DNA from: CBDCFV01 sp965261795
Lineage (GTDB): Bacteria; Chloroflexota; Dehalococcoidia; Lucifugimonadales; UBA3495
Reading direction: 5' to 3'
Assembly (NCBI GenBank): GCA_965261795.1
Contig: OZ253476.1
Coordinates: 1,364,001-1,428,000, forward strand
Length of the DNA stretch: 64,000 bases
Part shown: positions 24,295 through 32,661 of the stretch, one piece after another
How positions within the stretch are numbered: the first letter of the stretch is position 1
How the letters are laid out: every line of letters starts with the position of its first letter
Made by a program: the position numbers and the translations under genes
Notes under the pieces: model-generated
The model's database searches: none
What the model saw: the letters and a program-made list of their open reading frames with translations, nothing else
What the model was told of the DNA's origin: nothing

Positions 24295-26175
24295 ATGCCC
24301 AACCAAAGGTGGACGCCTAAGTTGTTGATTATGGTTTCAGCGATATTTCTTCTAGCGGCCGTCGCGGCATGCGGAGGTTCGGACGCGCCAGTAGCTCCTG
24401 CAGCTACGGAAGCGCCGGTCAAGGAAGCCATGTCGTCTGACGCCAAACCCGAGGCAACCAAGGTCGAGGCAATGGAACCCGAGAAAGATGTCGCAGTGAT
24501 AACGTTAACGTCCACCCCGGTGGCCGCTGCGGCCACGGCGGCTCCGGCGGCCAGTGGCGTGGAGGCCGACTATGTGCCCGATTGGGTTTCCCTAGGGCAG
24601 TATGGCGGCGACCTCACCATGAACGTCAACCGCGACCTCCGACACTGGGACGCTCACCAAGGGTGCTGCAATCCTGAAGGCTCGTGGGCTTCCGTCATAT
24701 TCGACAGCCTGGTGGAGAAGGACCCGGTCAACACCAGCGTCATTATCTGTGATCTCTGCCTTAATTGGGAGACAGCCGAAGACGGTCTTAGCGTCACCTT
24801 CAGAATGCACCCCAAGGCCAAGTGGCAGGATGGTATGCCGGTAACTTCTCAGGATGCCAAGTACAGCATCAACCGTATGATGGAAGAAGGAAAACCCAGA
24901 CCCAGGGTGGGTGTCTTCCGGAACTACATTGAAAACATGGAAACTCCAGATTCTGAGACTCTGGTGATCAACTTCCAGTTCCCCGATCCGGCCGCATTCA
25001 TGGAGTTCATGGCCATCGGCTACACTGCCATCATGCCGGAACACGTATTGGCCAACAGTTCCGATCCGGACAATTACTTCGACGAACCTGAGAACCTGGT
25101 GGCCAGCGGCCCATTCATCTTTGAGTCCTGGAACCGCGGTGAAAGCGCCTCTGCTGTCAAGAATGAAAACTACTGGAAAGAAGGACGCCCCTTCGTCGAC
25201 AGGGTCCATGTTTTCGTTATGACCGACGTCGGACGCGTCATCGGCGGTTTCGAGACCGGCCAGCTTATGAAATGCTTCAAGACCGTCTCTTGCGGACTTT
25301 CACTGAAGGACTTCCGCGCCCTCGTAGATGCAATGGGTGATAATGGAGTGTGGCATCCTTCGCCGCCCATACCCAGGAGCCTCAATATCAATCACACGCG
25401 CGAACCCTTCACCGACAAGCGGGTACGGCAGGCGGTTTACATCGCCATCGACCGCAAGAAGGCTATTGACGTCGTGGCTCTCGGAGAAGGGGTGCCGGGC
25501 ATTCCCTTCCCGCCCAACACCTTCTTTTCATCCCCTAAAGATGAGTGGGCAACTTGGAACGGCTTCCGTTATGTGGATGGCAACGGAGAACTTGTCATTG
25601 ACTATATCGGCCGGGACGACGTTGTGAAGGACCCGGCGGACATAGAATTGGCCAAGCAGTTGCTGGCCGATGCCGGCTTTCCCAACGGGATCGACACTAC
25701 GCTGGAGGGCCAGCCAGGATTGAACGAATGGATGTTGAGTCTGCAAGAAGACTTTGCGAAAGTCGGCATCCGGGCGGAACTGAAACCCATCGACGGCGCA
25801 ACCAACGCCGGCAATCTCGCCTCCGGGAAGTACAATCTGGCGATGTTCGGCCACGGCCTCAGCATAAACGACCCGGACGAAATGCTGACCTGTTGCTATA
25901 TGCCCGGCGGCCCCCGGAACCAGATGCTTTGGGAGAACGAGCGCATCGTAGATATCTTCCATACCCAGAAGAAGGAAACCGACCAAACCAAGCGGGGCGA
26001 AATGATTCTCGAGGTGGAGGACATCCTGCGGGATGAGATTGGCAGTTGGTTCCCGATTTCCTGGTTCAAGGCCGAGGGGATGATGCTCAATAAGCGGGTC
26101 AAGAACTATTACCCACCCGACGGCACCATTCACCAGGCCATGGGGCAGGATCACATCTGGATCGAGCAGGAATAA
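24295..26175 (+). CDS. ABC importer substrate-binding lipoprotein (family 5)
   Basis: A 626-residue extracytoplasmic solute-binding protein from ATG 24295, preceded by GGAGG; the longer frame reads through the promoter. Its signal ends in a lipobox (AVAACGG), followed by an Ala/Pro/Glu-rich linker. The peptide/nickel-binding family 5 core follows: VIFDSLVEKD, VTFRMHPKAKWQDGMPVT, FTDKRVRQAVYIAIDRKKAI. Several Cys occur in the mature part (HQGCCNPEG, IICDLCLNW, LTCCYMPGG), more than usual for the family. It should capture peptides or similar organic molecules for the two permeases downstream. Confidence 0.92.
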   Translation: MPNQRWTPKLLIMVSAIFLLAAVAACGGSDAPVAPAATEAPVKEAMSSDAKPEATKVEAMEPEKDVAVITLTSTPVAAAATAAPAASGVEADYVPDWVSLGQYGGDLTMNVNRDLRHWDAHQGCCNPEGSWASVIFDSLVEKDPVNTSVIICDLCLNWETAEDGLSVTFRMHPKAKWQDGMPVTSQDAKYSINRMMEEGKPRPRVGVFRNYIENMETPDSETLVINFQFPDPAAFMEFMAIGYTAIMPEHVLANSSDPDNYFDEPENLVASGPFIFESWNRGESASAVKNENYWKEGRPFVDRVHVFVMTDVGRVIGGFETGQLMKCFKTVSCGLSLKDFRALVDAMGDNGVWHPSPPIPRSLNINHTREPFTDKRVRQAVYIAIDRKKAIDVVALGEGVPGIPFPPNTFFSSPKDEWATWNGFRYVDGNGELVIDYIGRDDVVKDPADIELAKQLLADAGFPNGIDTTLEGQPGLNEWMLSLQEDFAKVGIRAELKPIDGATNAGNLASGKYNLAMFGHGLSINDPDEMLTCCYMPGGPRNQMLWENERIVDIFHTQKKETDQTKRGEMILEVEDILRDEIGSWFPISWFKAEGMMLNKRVKNYYPPDGTIHQAMGQDHIWIEQE

Positions 26176-26231
26176 GCGATTGGCGGCTGGTGATCAACAC
26201 TGGCCGCCAACTTTCAGGCACGGGTTAAGAG

Positions 26232-27194
26232 ATGACGGTATACGCGCTGAAACGGCTGCTCCTCTTTATACCAACCCTTTTGTTGGTATCTTTGGTTATA
26301 TTCGGCGTAATGCGGGTGATTCCAGGAGACCCCGCATTGTTGGTGCTTGTGGGAGACCAGGGTGAGGGCAGCTATACTCAAGAGGAATACGACGAAGTAA
26401 AGCACAGGCTGGGACTGGACAGGCCTCTCTTCCAACAGTACCTGCACTGGGTATGGCGGGTCATCAAACTGGACTTCGGCGCATCCTTTTTCTATCACAA
26501 CCTGACCGTCGCGGACGAGTTGAAGGAACGTATTCCCGTAACCGCCCAATTGGCGGTAATGGCGGTGGTGATGTCCTTCATCGTCGCGGTGCCCTTGGGC
26601 GTCCTGTCCGCTGTGCGCCAGGACACTTGGTTTGACTACGTGTCCAAGGCAATCACCATCTCCGGTGTGGCAATGCCGACTTTCTGGGTCGGTATCCTGA
26701 TAGTGTTCGTGCTGGCCCGCTTCTTCGATTACCTGCCACCATTAGGATATGCCGATCTGTGGGAGAACCCTTGGAACAACCTGCAACAGATAATATTCCC
26801 GGCCTTGGCTCTGGCCTTTAATAATATGGCCTTCACCGCCCGGGTCACACGTTCGTCGATGCTGGAAGTGTTAAGGGAGGACTATATCAGGACCGCCCGG
26901 TCCAAGGGACTGGTGGAGATGATTGTAGTCTTCCGCCATGCTTTGAAGAACGCCTTCTTGCCGGTTATCACCGTTTCCGCTTGGCAGTTCAGCCGTCTCA
27001 TCGGCGGTGCAGTAATAATCGAGGTCATCTTCTTGGTGCCTGGGGTGGGACGCCTCCTTATAGAGAGCGTGCTACGCCGGGATCTGGACTTTGTGCAGAG
27101 CATCATTCTGGTCACCGCATGCTTGGTGTTGATTGTCAACCTTGTCACCGACCTTTGCTACGGCTGGTTGAATCCAAGGGTGCGTTACGCCTGA
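26232..27194 (+). CDS. ABC importer permease (DppB-like)
   Basis: A 320-residue permease: YALKRLLLFIPTLLLVSLVI is the usual first helix of DppB/OppB proteins, VIPGDPA follows, and the ABC coupling loop is the EAA-like segment DYIRTARSKGLVEMIVVFRHA. It forms the channel with the following permease. The gene lies 57 bases after the binding protein. Confidence 0.93.
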   Translation: MTVYALKRLLLFIPTLLLVSLVIFGVMRVIPGDPALLVLVGDQGEGSYTQEEYDEVKHRLGLDRPLFQQYLHWVWRVIKLDFGASFFYHNLTVADELKERIPVTAQLAVMAVVMSFIVAVPLGVLSAVRQDTWFDYVSKAITISGVAMPTFWVGILIVFVLARFFDYLPPLGYADLWENPWNNLQQIIFPALALAFNNMAFTARVTRSSMLEVLREDYIRTARSKGLVEMIVVFRHALKNAFLPVITVSAWQFSRLIGGAVIIEVIFLVPGVGRLLIESVLRRDLDFVQSIILVTACLVLIVNLVTDLCYGWLNPRVRYA

Positions 27195-27213
27195 CTATCC
27201 TTGAAAACGGAGA

Positions 27214-28122
27214 GTGGTTGATAACGTGGAGGCTAACGCCAGATCAGCGGTCCCTCAAAGGATATCCCGTGGTCCCTTCGCCGCGCTGCAAGGGGTAGTC
27301 GAATTTGGCAGGCGAAAGCCGCTGGGAGCAATCGGCGGCGCAGCATTGCTGTTGTTCATAATCGTCGCCATTGCGGCGCCATTGATTTCACCCCACGACG
27401 CCCGGAAGCTGAACGCTGACCATGTATTTGCCCCACCCAGTTCTGAGCGCCTTTTAGGAGGTGACTCGGTAGGGCGCGACGTGCTGAGCAGGCTGATCTT
27501 TGGCAGCCGTGTGTCCTTGGGTGTGGGTTTAGCCAGTGTGACCATCGGAATCTCCTTGGGTGCCCTGCTGGGAATCGTGAGTGCCTACTTGGGAGGAATG
27601 TTCGACCTTCTGGTGCAACGAGTGGTCGACGCCTTCCTCGCTTTCCCGGCTATCATCTTAGGCCTCACTATCGTTGCCGTCCTAGGGTCGTCGGTGTTTA
27701 ACGTGATTCTTGCCCTTGTATTCGTGTTGACCCCTGGATCGGTGCGCACCGCGCGGGCGCAGGCGATGGCAATTAAAGAAATGGACTACGTGCTGGCGGC
27801 CCGCGCGATTGGCGCCGACAGTTGGCGCATAGTAATGAAGCACTTGGCGCCAAATTGCATGGCCATCTTCATCATTTTGTTTACTATTACCCTCGGCCTT
27901 GCCATCATCGTGGAGTCCTCCCTCAGCTTCCTGGGTGTCGGAGTCCCGCCCAATGTCCCATCGTGGGGCGGGATGCTGAGCGAGGCTGGGGCGGGTAACT
28001 TCGACCGCGCCCCGTGGCTGGCTATAGTGCCCGGCGTGGCGATATCTTCGGTGGTGTTTGCGGTCAACTTTCTGGGGGACGCCTTGCGGGACGTTTTGGA
28101 CCCCAGGCTGCGGATGGGATAA
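27214..28122 (+). CDS. ABC importer permease (DppC-like)
   Basis: A 302-residue permease starting at GTG 27214. It has the N-terminal helix of the DppC/OppC type, LLGGDSVGRDVLSRLIFGSR, and the EAA-like loop MDYVLAARAIGADSWRIVMKH. It pairs with the upstream permease. No ATP-binding subunit follows; the next gene is a DUF1800 protein with its own promoter, so the ATPase must come from elsewhere. Confidence 0.93.
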   Translation: MVDNVEANARSAVPQRISRGPFAALQGVVEFGRRKPLGAIGGAALLLFIIVAIAAPLISPHDARKLNADHVFAPPSSERLLGGDSVGRDVLSRLIFGSRVSLGVGLASVTIGISLGALLGIVSAYLGGMFDLLVQRVVDAFLAFPAIILGLTIVAVLGSSVFNVILALVFVLTPGSVRTARAQAMAIKEMDYVLAARAIGADSWRIVMKHLAPNCMAIFIILFTITLGLAIIVESSLSFLGVGVPPNVPSWGGMLSEAGAGNFDRAPWLAIVPGVAISSVVFAVNFLGDALRDVLDPRLRMG

Positions 28123-28154
28123 GATCGGATTACGAATTTCGCCCCCCTTCCTTG

Positions 28155-28183
28155 TTGACAAGCGTTGCCCAGGGGGATACTAT
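28155..28183 (+). promoter_or_regulatory. Promoter of DUF1800-DUF1501 operon
   Basis: TTGACA (28155-28160), 17-base spacer, TACTAT (28178-28183). A small hairpin, GCCCTT-CTTT-AAGGGC (28193-28208), lies in the leader before the AGGAG ribosome site of the DUF1800 gene. Confidence 0.7.
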
Positions 28184-28263
28184 TTCCGTGGTGCCCTTCT
28201 TTAAGGGCAAGTATTATCTTATAATCAACCTGCTCTCAAATTTAATATAGGAGTTAGGACGGT

Positions 28264-29667
28264 ATGGGTGAACAGGATATTGCTTTAATGGCACACCTTA
28301 TGCGCCGGGCAGGGTTCGGTGCGAACCGTGAGGAGCTGGAAGCCAGAGCAGCCAAGGGCTACGAGGCTACGGTGGAAGAGCTTCTCAACCCCGATGACCA
28401 GCCTGAGATGGACCGGATCGAAATGATGCGGTATCACCCTTGGACTTGGCGGCCGGGCACTTTGCCGGGCATGGGCGCCGGTGAATGGGTACACGACATG
28501 CTCAACACCAAGCGGCCTCTGGAAGAGAAGATGGCGCTGTTCTGGCACCAGATTTTCGCTACCGGCGTTTCCAAGGTTGACCACTACGACGACGTGATGG
28601 ACATGATCGTCAAGTTCCGCAAGTTCGGAATGAGCAGCTATAAAGACCTCTTGATAGAGATGGCCAAGGACCCGGCCATGATCTACTGGCTGGACAACTG
28701 CGATAACCACCGCGACGCTGTGAATGAGAACTGGGGTCGTGAGTTGCTGGAGCTCTTCAGTTTGGGCGTTGGCAGCTACACCGAGGTCGACGTTCGCGAA
28801 TGTTCCCGGTCCTTCACCGGCTGGACCATCCGGCCCAAGCTCCCCCGCGGCCCCCTTGGACGGTTCGACTGGTTCTTCGAGTATAAGGCTGACGACCACG
28901 ACGAAGGTGAGAAGACCTTCTTGGGCGAAACCGGCAACTTCGACGGTCAGGACATCATCGAAATCATCTGCCAGCAGCCCGCTACCGCGAACTTCATTGC
29001 CCGCCACCTGTACAACTTCTTCGTCGCTGACGAGGCTCAGGTCCCGGCGTGGCCCGTGACCCCGCCCAGAGACCAGGACGCCATTGATGCGTTGGCCGAT
29101 GCTTTCATCGATTCCAACTACGACATGAGGTCCGTCCTGCGTGTGCTCTTCAACTCTGACTTCTTCAAAGAAGCCCGCTTCGCCCGGTTGAAGAACCCCA
29201 CCGAGGTAGTGATCGGCACTTTGAAGATGGTCGGCGGCTCCGAGTTCCCGGCCCCCGGCATCGGCGACCTTTCCCGGCAGCCCTCCTACATGGGCCAGGA
29301 CCTGCTCAATCCTCCCAGCGTGGAAGGTTGGCACACCGGGGTAGAGTGGATCAACAGCGGTTCCTTGATGCGGCGCGTCAACTTCGTCGCTGATCTGGTT
29401 GGCGATGTAGGCCGGCCGGGAATCCAAGCAATCGTTACCCGTCTCCGAGACCAGAGCGTGACGACCGGTGAGCAAATGGTAGATGGCTGCTTGGACCTGT
29501 TGGGGCCCTTGGAAGTTGCCCCCGAAAGCAAGGCCGAGCTCACCGATTTGGCCAACGAGAAGGGCGAGTACAAGTGGGACACCGAGGAAGACCTCCGGGT
29601 CTCCAGCCAGCGTGTCTCCGAGTTGTTGCAGCTCATCGTTTCCCTGCGTGAGTATCAGTACGCCTAA
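28264..29667 (+). CDS. DUF1800 family protein
   Basis: A 467-residue protein of the DUF1800 family (unknown function). Typical segments: LMRRAGFGANREELEARA, MALFWHQIFATGVSKV, WLDNCDNHRDAVNENWGREL and ELFSLGVGSYTEVDVRE, SRSFTGWTI, and a C-terminal PSVEGWHTGVEWINSGSL. Many family members are secreted; this one starts directly with its helical domain and has no signal peptide. AGGAGTTAGGACGG precedes the ATG. DUF1800 and DUF1501 genes are regularly adjacent in other bacteria, as here, which suggests a joint role. Confidence 0.9.
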   Translation: MGEQDIALMAHLMRRAGFGANREELEARAAKGYEATVEELLNPDDQPEMDRIEMMRYHPWTWRPGTLPGMGAGEWVHDMLNTKRPLEEKMALFWHQIFATGVSKVDHYDDVMDMIVKFRKFGMSSYKDLLIEMAKDPAMIYWLDNCDNHRDAVNENWGRELLELFSLGVGSYTEVDVRECSRSFTGWTIRPKLPRGPLGRFDWFFEYKADDHDEGEKTFLGETGNFDGQDIIEIICQQPATANFIARHLYNFFVADEAQVPAWPVTPPRDQDAIDALADAFIDSNYDMRSVLRVLFNSDFFKEARFARLKNPTEVVIGTLKMVGGSEFPAPGIGDLSRQPSYMGQDLLNPPSVEGWHTGVEWINSGSLMRRVNFVADLVGDVGRPGIQAIVTRLRDQSVTTGEQMVDGCLDLLGPLEVAPESKAELTDLANEKGEYKWDTEEDLRVSSQRVSELLQLIVSLREYQYA

Positions 29668-29688
29668 GCGACACATTGACTAAAGGGC

Positions 29689-29726
29689 GGTTGCCGGCAG
29701 GCGGGGAAAACCCTCCGTCGGCAACC
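29689..29726 (+). other. Strong hairpin between DUF1800 and DUF1501 genes
   Basis: GGTTGCCG (29689-29696) pairs with CGGCAACC (29719-29726), and inner GG/GGGG pairs with CCC/CC around an AAAA loop. No T-run follows, so it looks like an mRNA-stabilising or expression-tuning hairpin within the operon rather than a terminator. Confidence 0.55.
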
Positions 29727-29768
29727 GACAGCCAACCCGTTGCCAACGATAAAGAAGGAGAAGTAGAA

Positions 29769-30899
29769 ATGACCAGTTCTCACAAAGATCCGGTTTTGGT
29801 GGTGTTGCAGCTCACCGGCGGCAACGACTACCTGAACACGGTGATCCCCTACTCCAACCCGTTGTACCGGGACAATCGCCCGGCAGTGGGCATTCCCGAG
29901 GGCAGGGAGCTCCGCTTGGACGACAAGACTGCGTTGCACCCCGAAATGGGTCCCATGAAGGCCCTTTATGAACAGGGTGCGCTGGGTATCATCCACGGTG
30001 TCGGTTACCCCGATTCCCCGCGGTCTCACTTCCGGTCTATGGACATCTGGCACACTTGCGAGCCCGACAAGCTGGGTACCGAGGGCTGGCTGGGTCGCGC
30101 CACCCGCGACATCGACCCCAACAAGGAAAACGTCCTGACCACCGTCAGCTTCGGTCCTTCCTTGTTCCGTGCGCTGGCCATGCCTGGCGTGCCGGTAGCC
30201 TGCGTCGATGACCTAGAGTCTTACGGGCTGCTCCCCGGCATCTCCGAACAACAGCAACGCGAGAAGATCCTGGGCCGCTTCTCCCGGCTGTATTCCCCGG
30301 TCATGGGTTCCAGCTCCGTTATGGACTACATGGGCCAGACTGGTTTGGACACCCTTCAGGGCGCTCACATCTTGAAGGAAGCCCCCAGGACCTACACTTC
30401 CTCTGTCGAGTACCCGGACACTACCATCGCGGCCAAGCTACGGGGCGTTTCCCAGATTCACCAAGCCAACCTGGGCACCCGCGTCCTGTATTGCGACCAC
30501 GGTAGCTTTGACAGCCACTCCAACCAGTTTGGAATGCACGACAAGCTGTGGAAAGACGTCTCCGAGGCTGTCTCCTGCTTCTTCGAGGACCTGCGGGAGA
30601 ACAACGTAGCCGATAACGTCGTCATGCTTATGTTCACCGAGTTTGGTCGGCGTGTCCACGACAACGGCTCCGGCACGGACCACGGCGCCGGCGGAGTAGC
30701 CTTCGTCGTCGGTGACCCGGTGAAGGGCGGTCAATACAGTGAGTTCCCGTCCCTCGCTTCCCAGGATTTGGAACAGGGCGACGTGGTCCCGAATCACGAC
30801 TTCCGTGGCCTGTACTCCACTTTGCTGGAAGACTGGATGGGTCTCGACGCCAAGCCCATTGTTGAAGGATCGTTCGAGAAACTGTCTTTCATCGCCTAG
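29769..30899 (+). CDS. DUF1501 family protein
   Basis: A 376-residue DUF1501 protein (sulfatase/alkaline-phosphatase-like fold by family knowledge). Start ATG 29769 has AGAAGGAGAAG upstream; the longer frame has no family sequence. Segments: VLQLTGGNDYLNTVIPYSNP, LHPEMGPMKALYEQGALGI, HGVGYPDSPRSHFRSMDIWH, MFTEFGRRVHDNGSGTDHGA. The last is the family's conserved metal-type motif. Most relatives carry a Tat signal; none is visible here, implying a cytoplasmic version. Function unknown. Confidence 0.9.
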   Translation: MTSSHKDPVLVVLQLTGGNDYLNTVIPYSNPLYRDNRPAVGIPEGRELRLDDKTALHPEMGPMKALYEQGALGIIHGVGYPDSPRSHFRSMDIWHTCEPDKLGTEGWLGRATRDIDPNKENVLTTVSFGPSLFRALAMPGVPVACVDDLESYGLLPGISEQQQREKILGRFSRLYSPVMGSSSVMDYMGQTGLDTLQGAHILKEAPRTYTSSVEYPDTTIAAKLRGVSQIHQANLGTRVLYCDHGSFDSHSNQFGMHDKLWKDVSEAVSCFFEDLRENNVADNVVMLMFTEFGRRVHDNGSGTDHGAGGVAFVVGDPVKGGQYSEFPSLASQDLEQGDVVPNHDFRGLYSTLLEDWMGLDAKPIVEGSFEKLSFIA

Positions 30900-30919
30900 A
30901 CCGCGTACTTAATTAGCCG

Positions 30920-30996
30920 TCGAGAACGCGGAGAGCGCAGAGTTTACCAGGTGGTCCTGATAACAAAAAACTCAGCGTTCTCTGTGTGTTCGGCGG
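30920..30996. repeat. Imperfect inverted repeat (GAGAACGCGGAGAGCGCAGAG type)
   Basis: The left arm (about 30920-30945, with GAACGCGGAGAGCGCAGAGT) and the right arm (about 30967-30994, reverse complement GAACACACAGAGAACGCTGAG) form a long imperfect hairpin between the DUF1501 and NHL genes. Purine-rich repeats built from AACGC/GAGAGCGC units are known as dispersed repeats in Chloroflexota genomes (general recollection). It ends 20 bases before the ribosome site AAGGAGG. Confidence 0.55.
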
Positions 30997-31017
30997 TAAT
31001 CACAAGGAGGAATACGG

Positions 31018-32082
31018 ATGCTAACTGAAACTGTAGCGGGACGGACCTACGATTATAGCCACTCTGTAGGTCGTGGCGCCTTGACCGGCATGGGATTCAG
31101 CAACCCCGTGGCGGTGGCCAAGGGCAAAGATGAAGTGATGTATGTGCTAAATCGCGGTAGCGAAGGCGTCAGCAATGTGCCTTGGAACCGTGTTGGGTAC
31201 GGCGCACGCGTCGGTATCGTCAAGCTGGGATCGCAGCCCAAGGAAGAAGAATTCCTGGGCGAATTCAGTAAGTACGGCGACGCCAACGGCGAGTACATCT
31301 GGGGCTCCAGTATGGTTATTGACAGCCAGCAAAAAGTTTACGTCCTGGACGAATGGCTGAATCGTGTAACCGTGTTCGATGCCGAGGGTAAGTACCAGAG
31401 CAGTTGGTCAACGGTCGCCGCGAATGACCCAGGTCCTAACGGCTCTGCTAGTATGGTCTTGGACAAGGACGAGAATCTGTACATGACCGATGGCCGCAGC
31501 CACCAAGTCAAAAAGTTCACTCGGGACGGTCAGTTACTGGCCAGTTGGGGCAGCCATGGCAGCGAACCCGGCCAGTTCGACTCCCCTTGGGGCATCGCAG
31601 TCGACCATGAAGGTTGTGTCTACGTCTGTGACTTCAAAAACCACCGGGTCCAGAAGTTCACAGCCGACGGCGACTATGTGACGCATTTCGGCAGCCAAGG
31701 GACAGGCCCGGGACAGATCAATCACCCGGTCGACGTGACCGTAGACCCCGAGGGAGACGTTTACATCTGTGACTGGACCAACAACGGCTGGGAGGCCGGC
31801 AAGGTCCATATATTCGAGAAGGGCGGCAGGTATATCACCAGCTTAGCTGGAGACGCTCAAGTACTGTCTCACTGGGGCCAGATTACGGTGGATGCTAACG
31901 CCGACTACGCCAAGCGGCGGCGGGAAGTACGCACCACCGAGCCCGAATGGGTATTTGCCCAGCCCACTGCGGTCGAGTACGACGCTGACAATAACCGTTT
32001 GTTGGTGGTGGACACGCAGCGCAGCCGGATCCAGATATACAACAAGCAGGCCCAGTACATGGTTCCCCAGTTGAACCTATAA
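31018..32082 (+). CDS. NHL-repeat beta-propeller protein
   Basis: A 354-residue beta-propeller with NHL repeats. Clear blades read GSASMVLDKDENLYMTDGRS, HQVKKFTRDGQLLASWGS, FDSPWGIAVDHEGCVYVCDF, HRVQKFTADGDYVTHFGSQG and INHPVDVTVDPEGDVYICDW; about six blades in all. AAGGAGG precedes the ATG. There is no signal peptide. Such propellers usually bind proteins or act as lyases/hydrolases; nothing here decides. It may belong to the DUF1800/DUF1501 operon (118-base gap containing the inverted repeat). Confidence 0.88.
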   Translation: MLTETVAGRTYDYSHSVGRGALTGMGFSNPVAVAKGKDEVMYVLNRGSEGVSNVPWNRVGYGARVGIVKLGSQPKEEEFLGEFSKYGDANGEYIWGSSMVIDSQQKVYVLDEWLNRVTVFDAEGKYQSSWSTVAANDPGPNGSASMVLDKDENLYMTDGRSHQVKKFTRDGQLLASWGSHGSEPGQFDSPWGIAVDHEGCVYVCDFKNHRVQKFTADGDYVTHFGSQGTGPGQINHPVDVTVDPEGDVYICDWTNNGWEAGKVHIFEKGGRYITSLAGDAQVLSHWGQITVDANADYAKRRREVRTTEPEWVFAQPTAVEYDADNNRLLVVDTQRSRIQIYNKQAQYMVPQLNL

Positions 32083-32121
32083 TCTAGCTGGACCTTCCTT
32101 CCGTCAGTAAAGGCGGCAACA

Positions 32122-32175
32122 AAACCAGCCGGACATCGCGCGCTAAGTGGTGATGCCTGGCTGGGGTTTGTTTAG
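32122..32175 (+). terminator. Probable terminator after NHL gene
   Basis: AAACCAGCC (32122-32130) can pair with GGCTGG...TTT (32159-32169), with an ACATC/GATG inner pairing, and is followed by TTTGTTTAG. Imperfect, but placed correctly to end the plus-strand operon. Confidence 0.45.
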
Positions 32176-32235
32176 AATCAGTACACGTTTTCTTAATTCC
32201 AATTGAACCCAATCGTCGGGGGTTAGAACAAGGTT

Positions 32236-32559
32236 ATGGACTCAGCCAAGGAGGCCTATTACCTCCAGTTCGCGGCGGACAACCCGGAAATCCTGTGTTC
32301 CGAAGTTCCTTCAGATCTCTTGGAAGAGGCAGCTACAGAAGCTGAGCCTACTCCGTTTTTTGAGCAGTTCTTCGGCATCGGATATAGCGGGTGGCTGGCC
32401 AAGAAGCACGGCAGAAGAATCAGGTTCCCTCAAGAACGTATCAACGCCGCAATCCTGGTGTTGTGGTACAGAGCGATCCTGCTTAATACCGACCGGATAG
32501 TAGGCACGCATGAGGTTAACGCGGACGGCCCGTTTTTCTCCGATGAAGGACTCCATTAA
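32236..32559 (+). CDS. Hypothetical protein
   Basis: A 107-residue acidic protein with no recognised family. It begins MDSAKEAYYLQFAADNPE, contains FFEQFFGIGYSGWLAKKHGR and ends soon after VLWYRAILLNTDR. A weak AAGG site precedes the ATG. It lies alone between the NHL operon and the next aminotransferase. Composition looks protein-like and codon use resembles the neighbours, but this is the least certain intact gene of the region. Confidence 0.45.
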   Translation: MDSAKEAYYLQFAADNPEILCSEVPSDLLEEAATEAEPTPFFEQFFGIGYSGWLAKKHGRRIRFPQERINAAILVLWYRAILLNTDRIVGTHEVNADGPFFSDEGLH

Positions 32560-32661
32560 ACAGTGTTAACGAAGGGCCGGTTCGGATGCTCTCATTAATA
32601 TATTACGGATGACCAACTCCTGTAGTAACGCATGGCCGTCATCGGCTTGGAGGTAAAGGAT

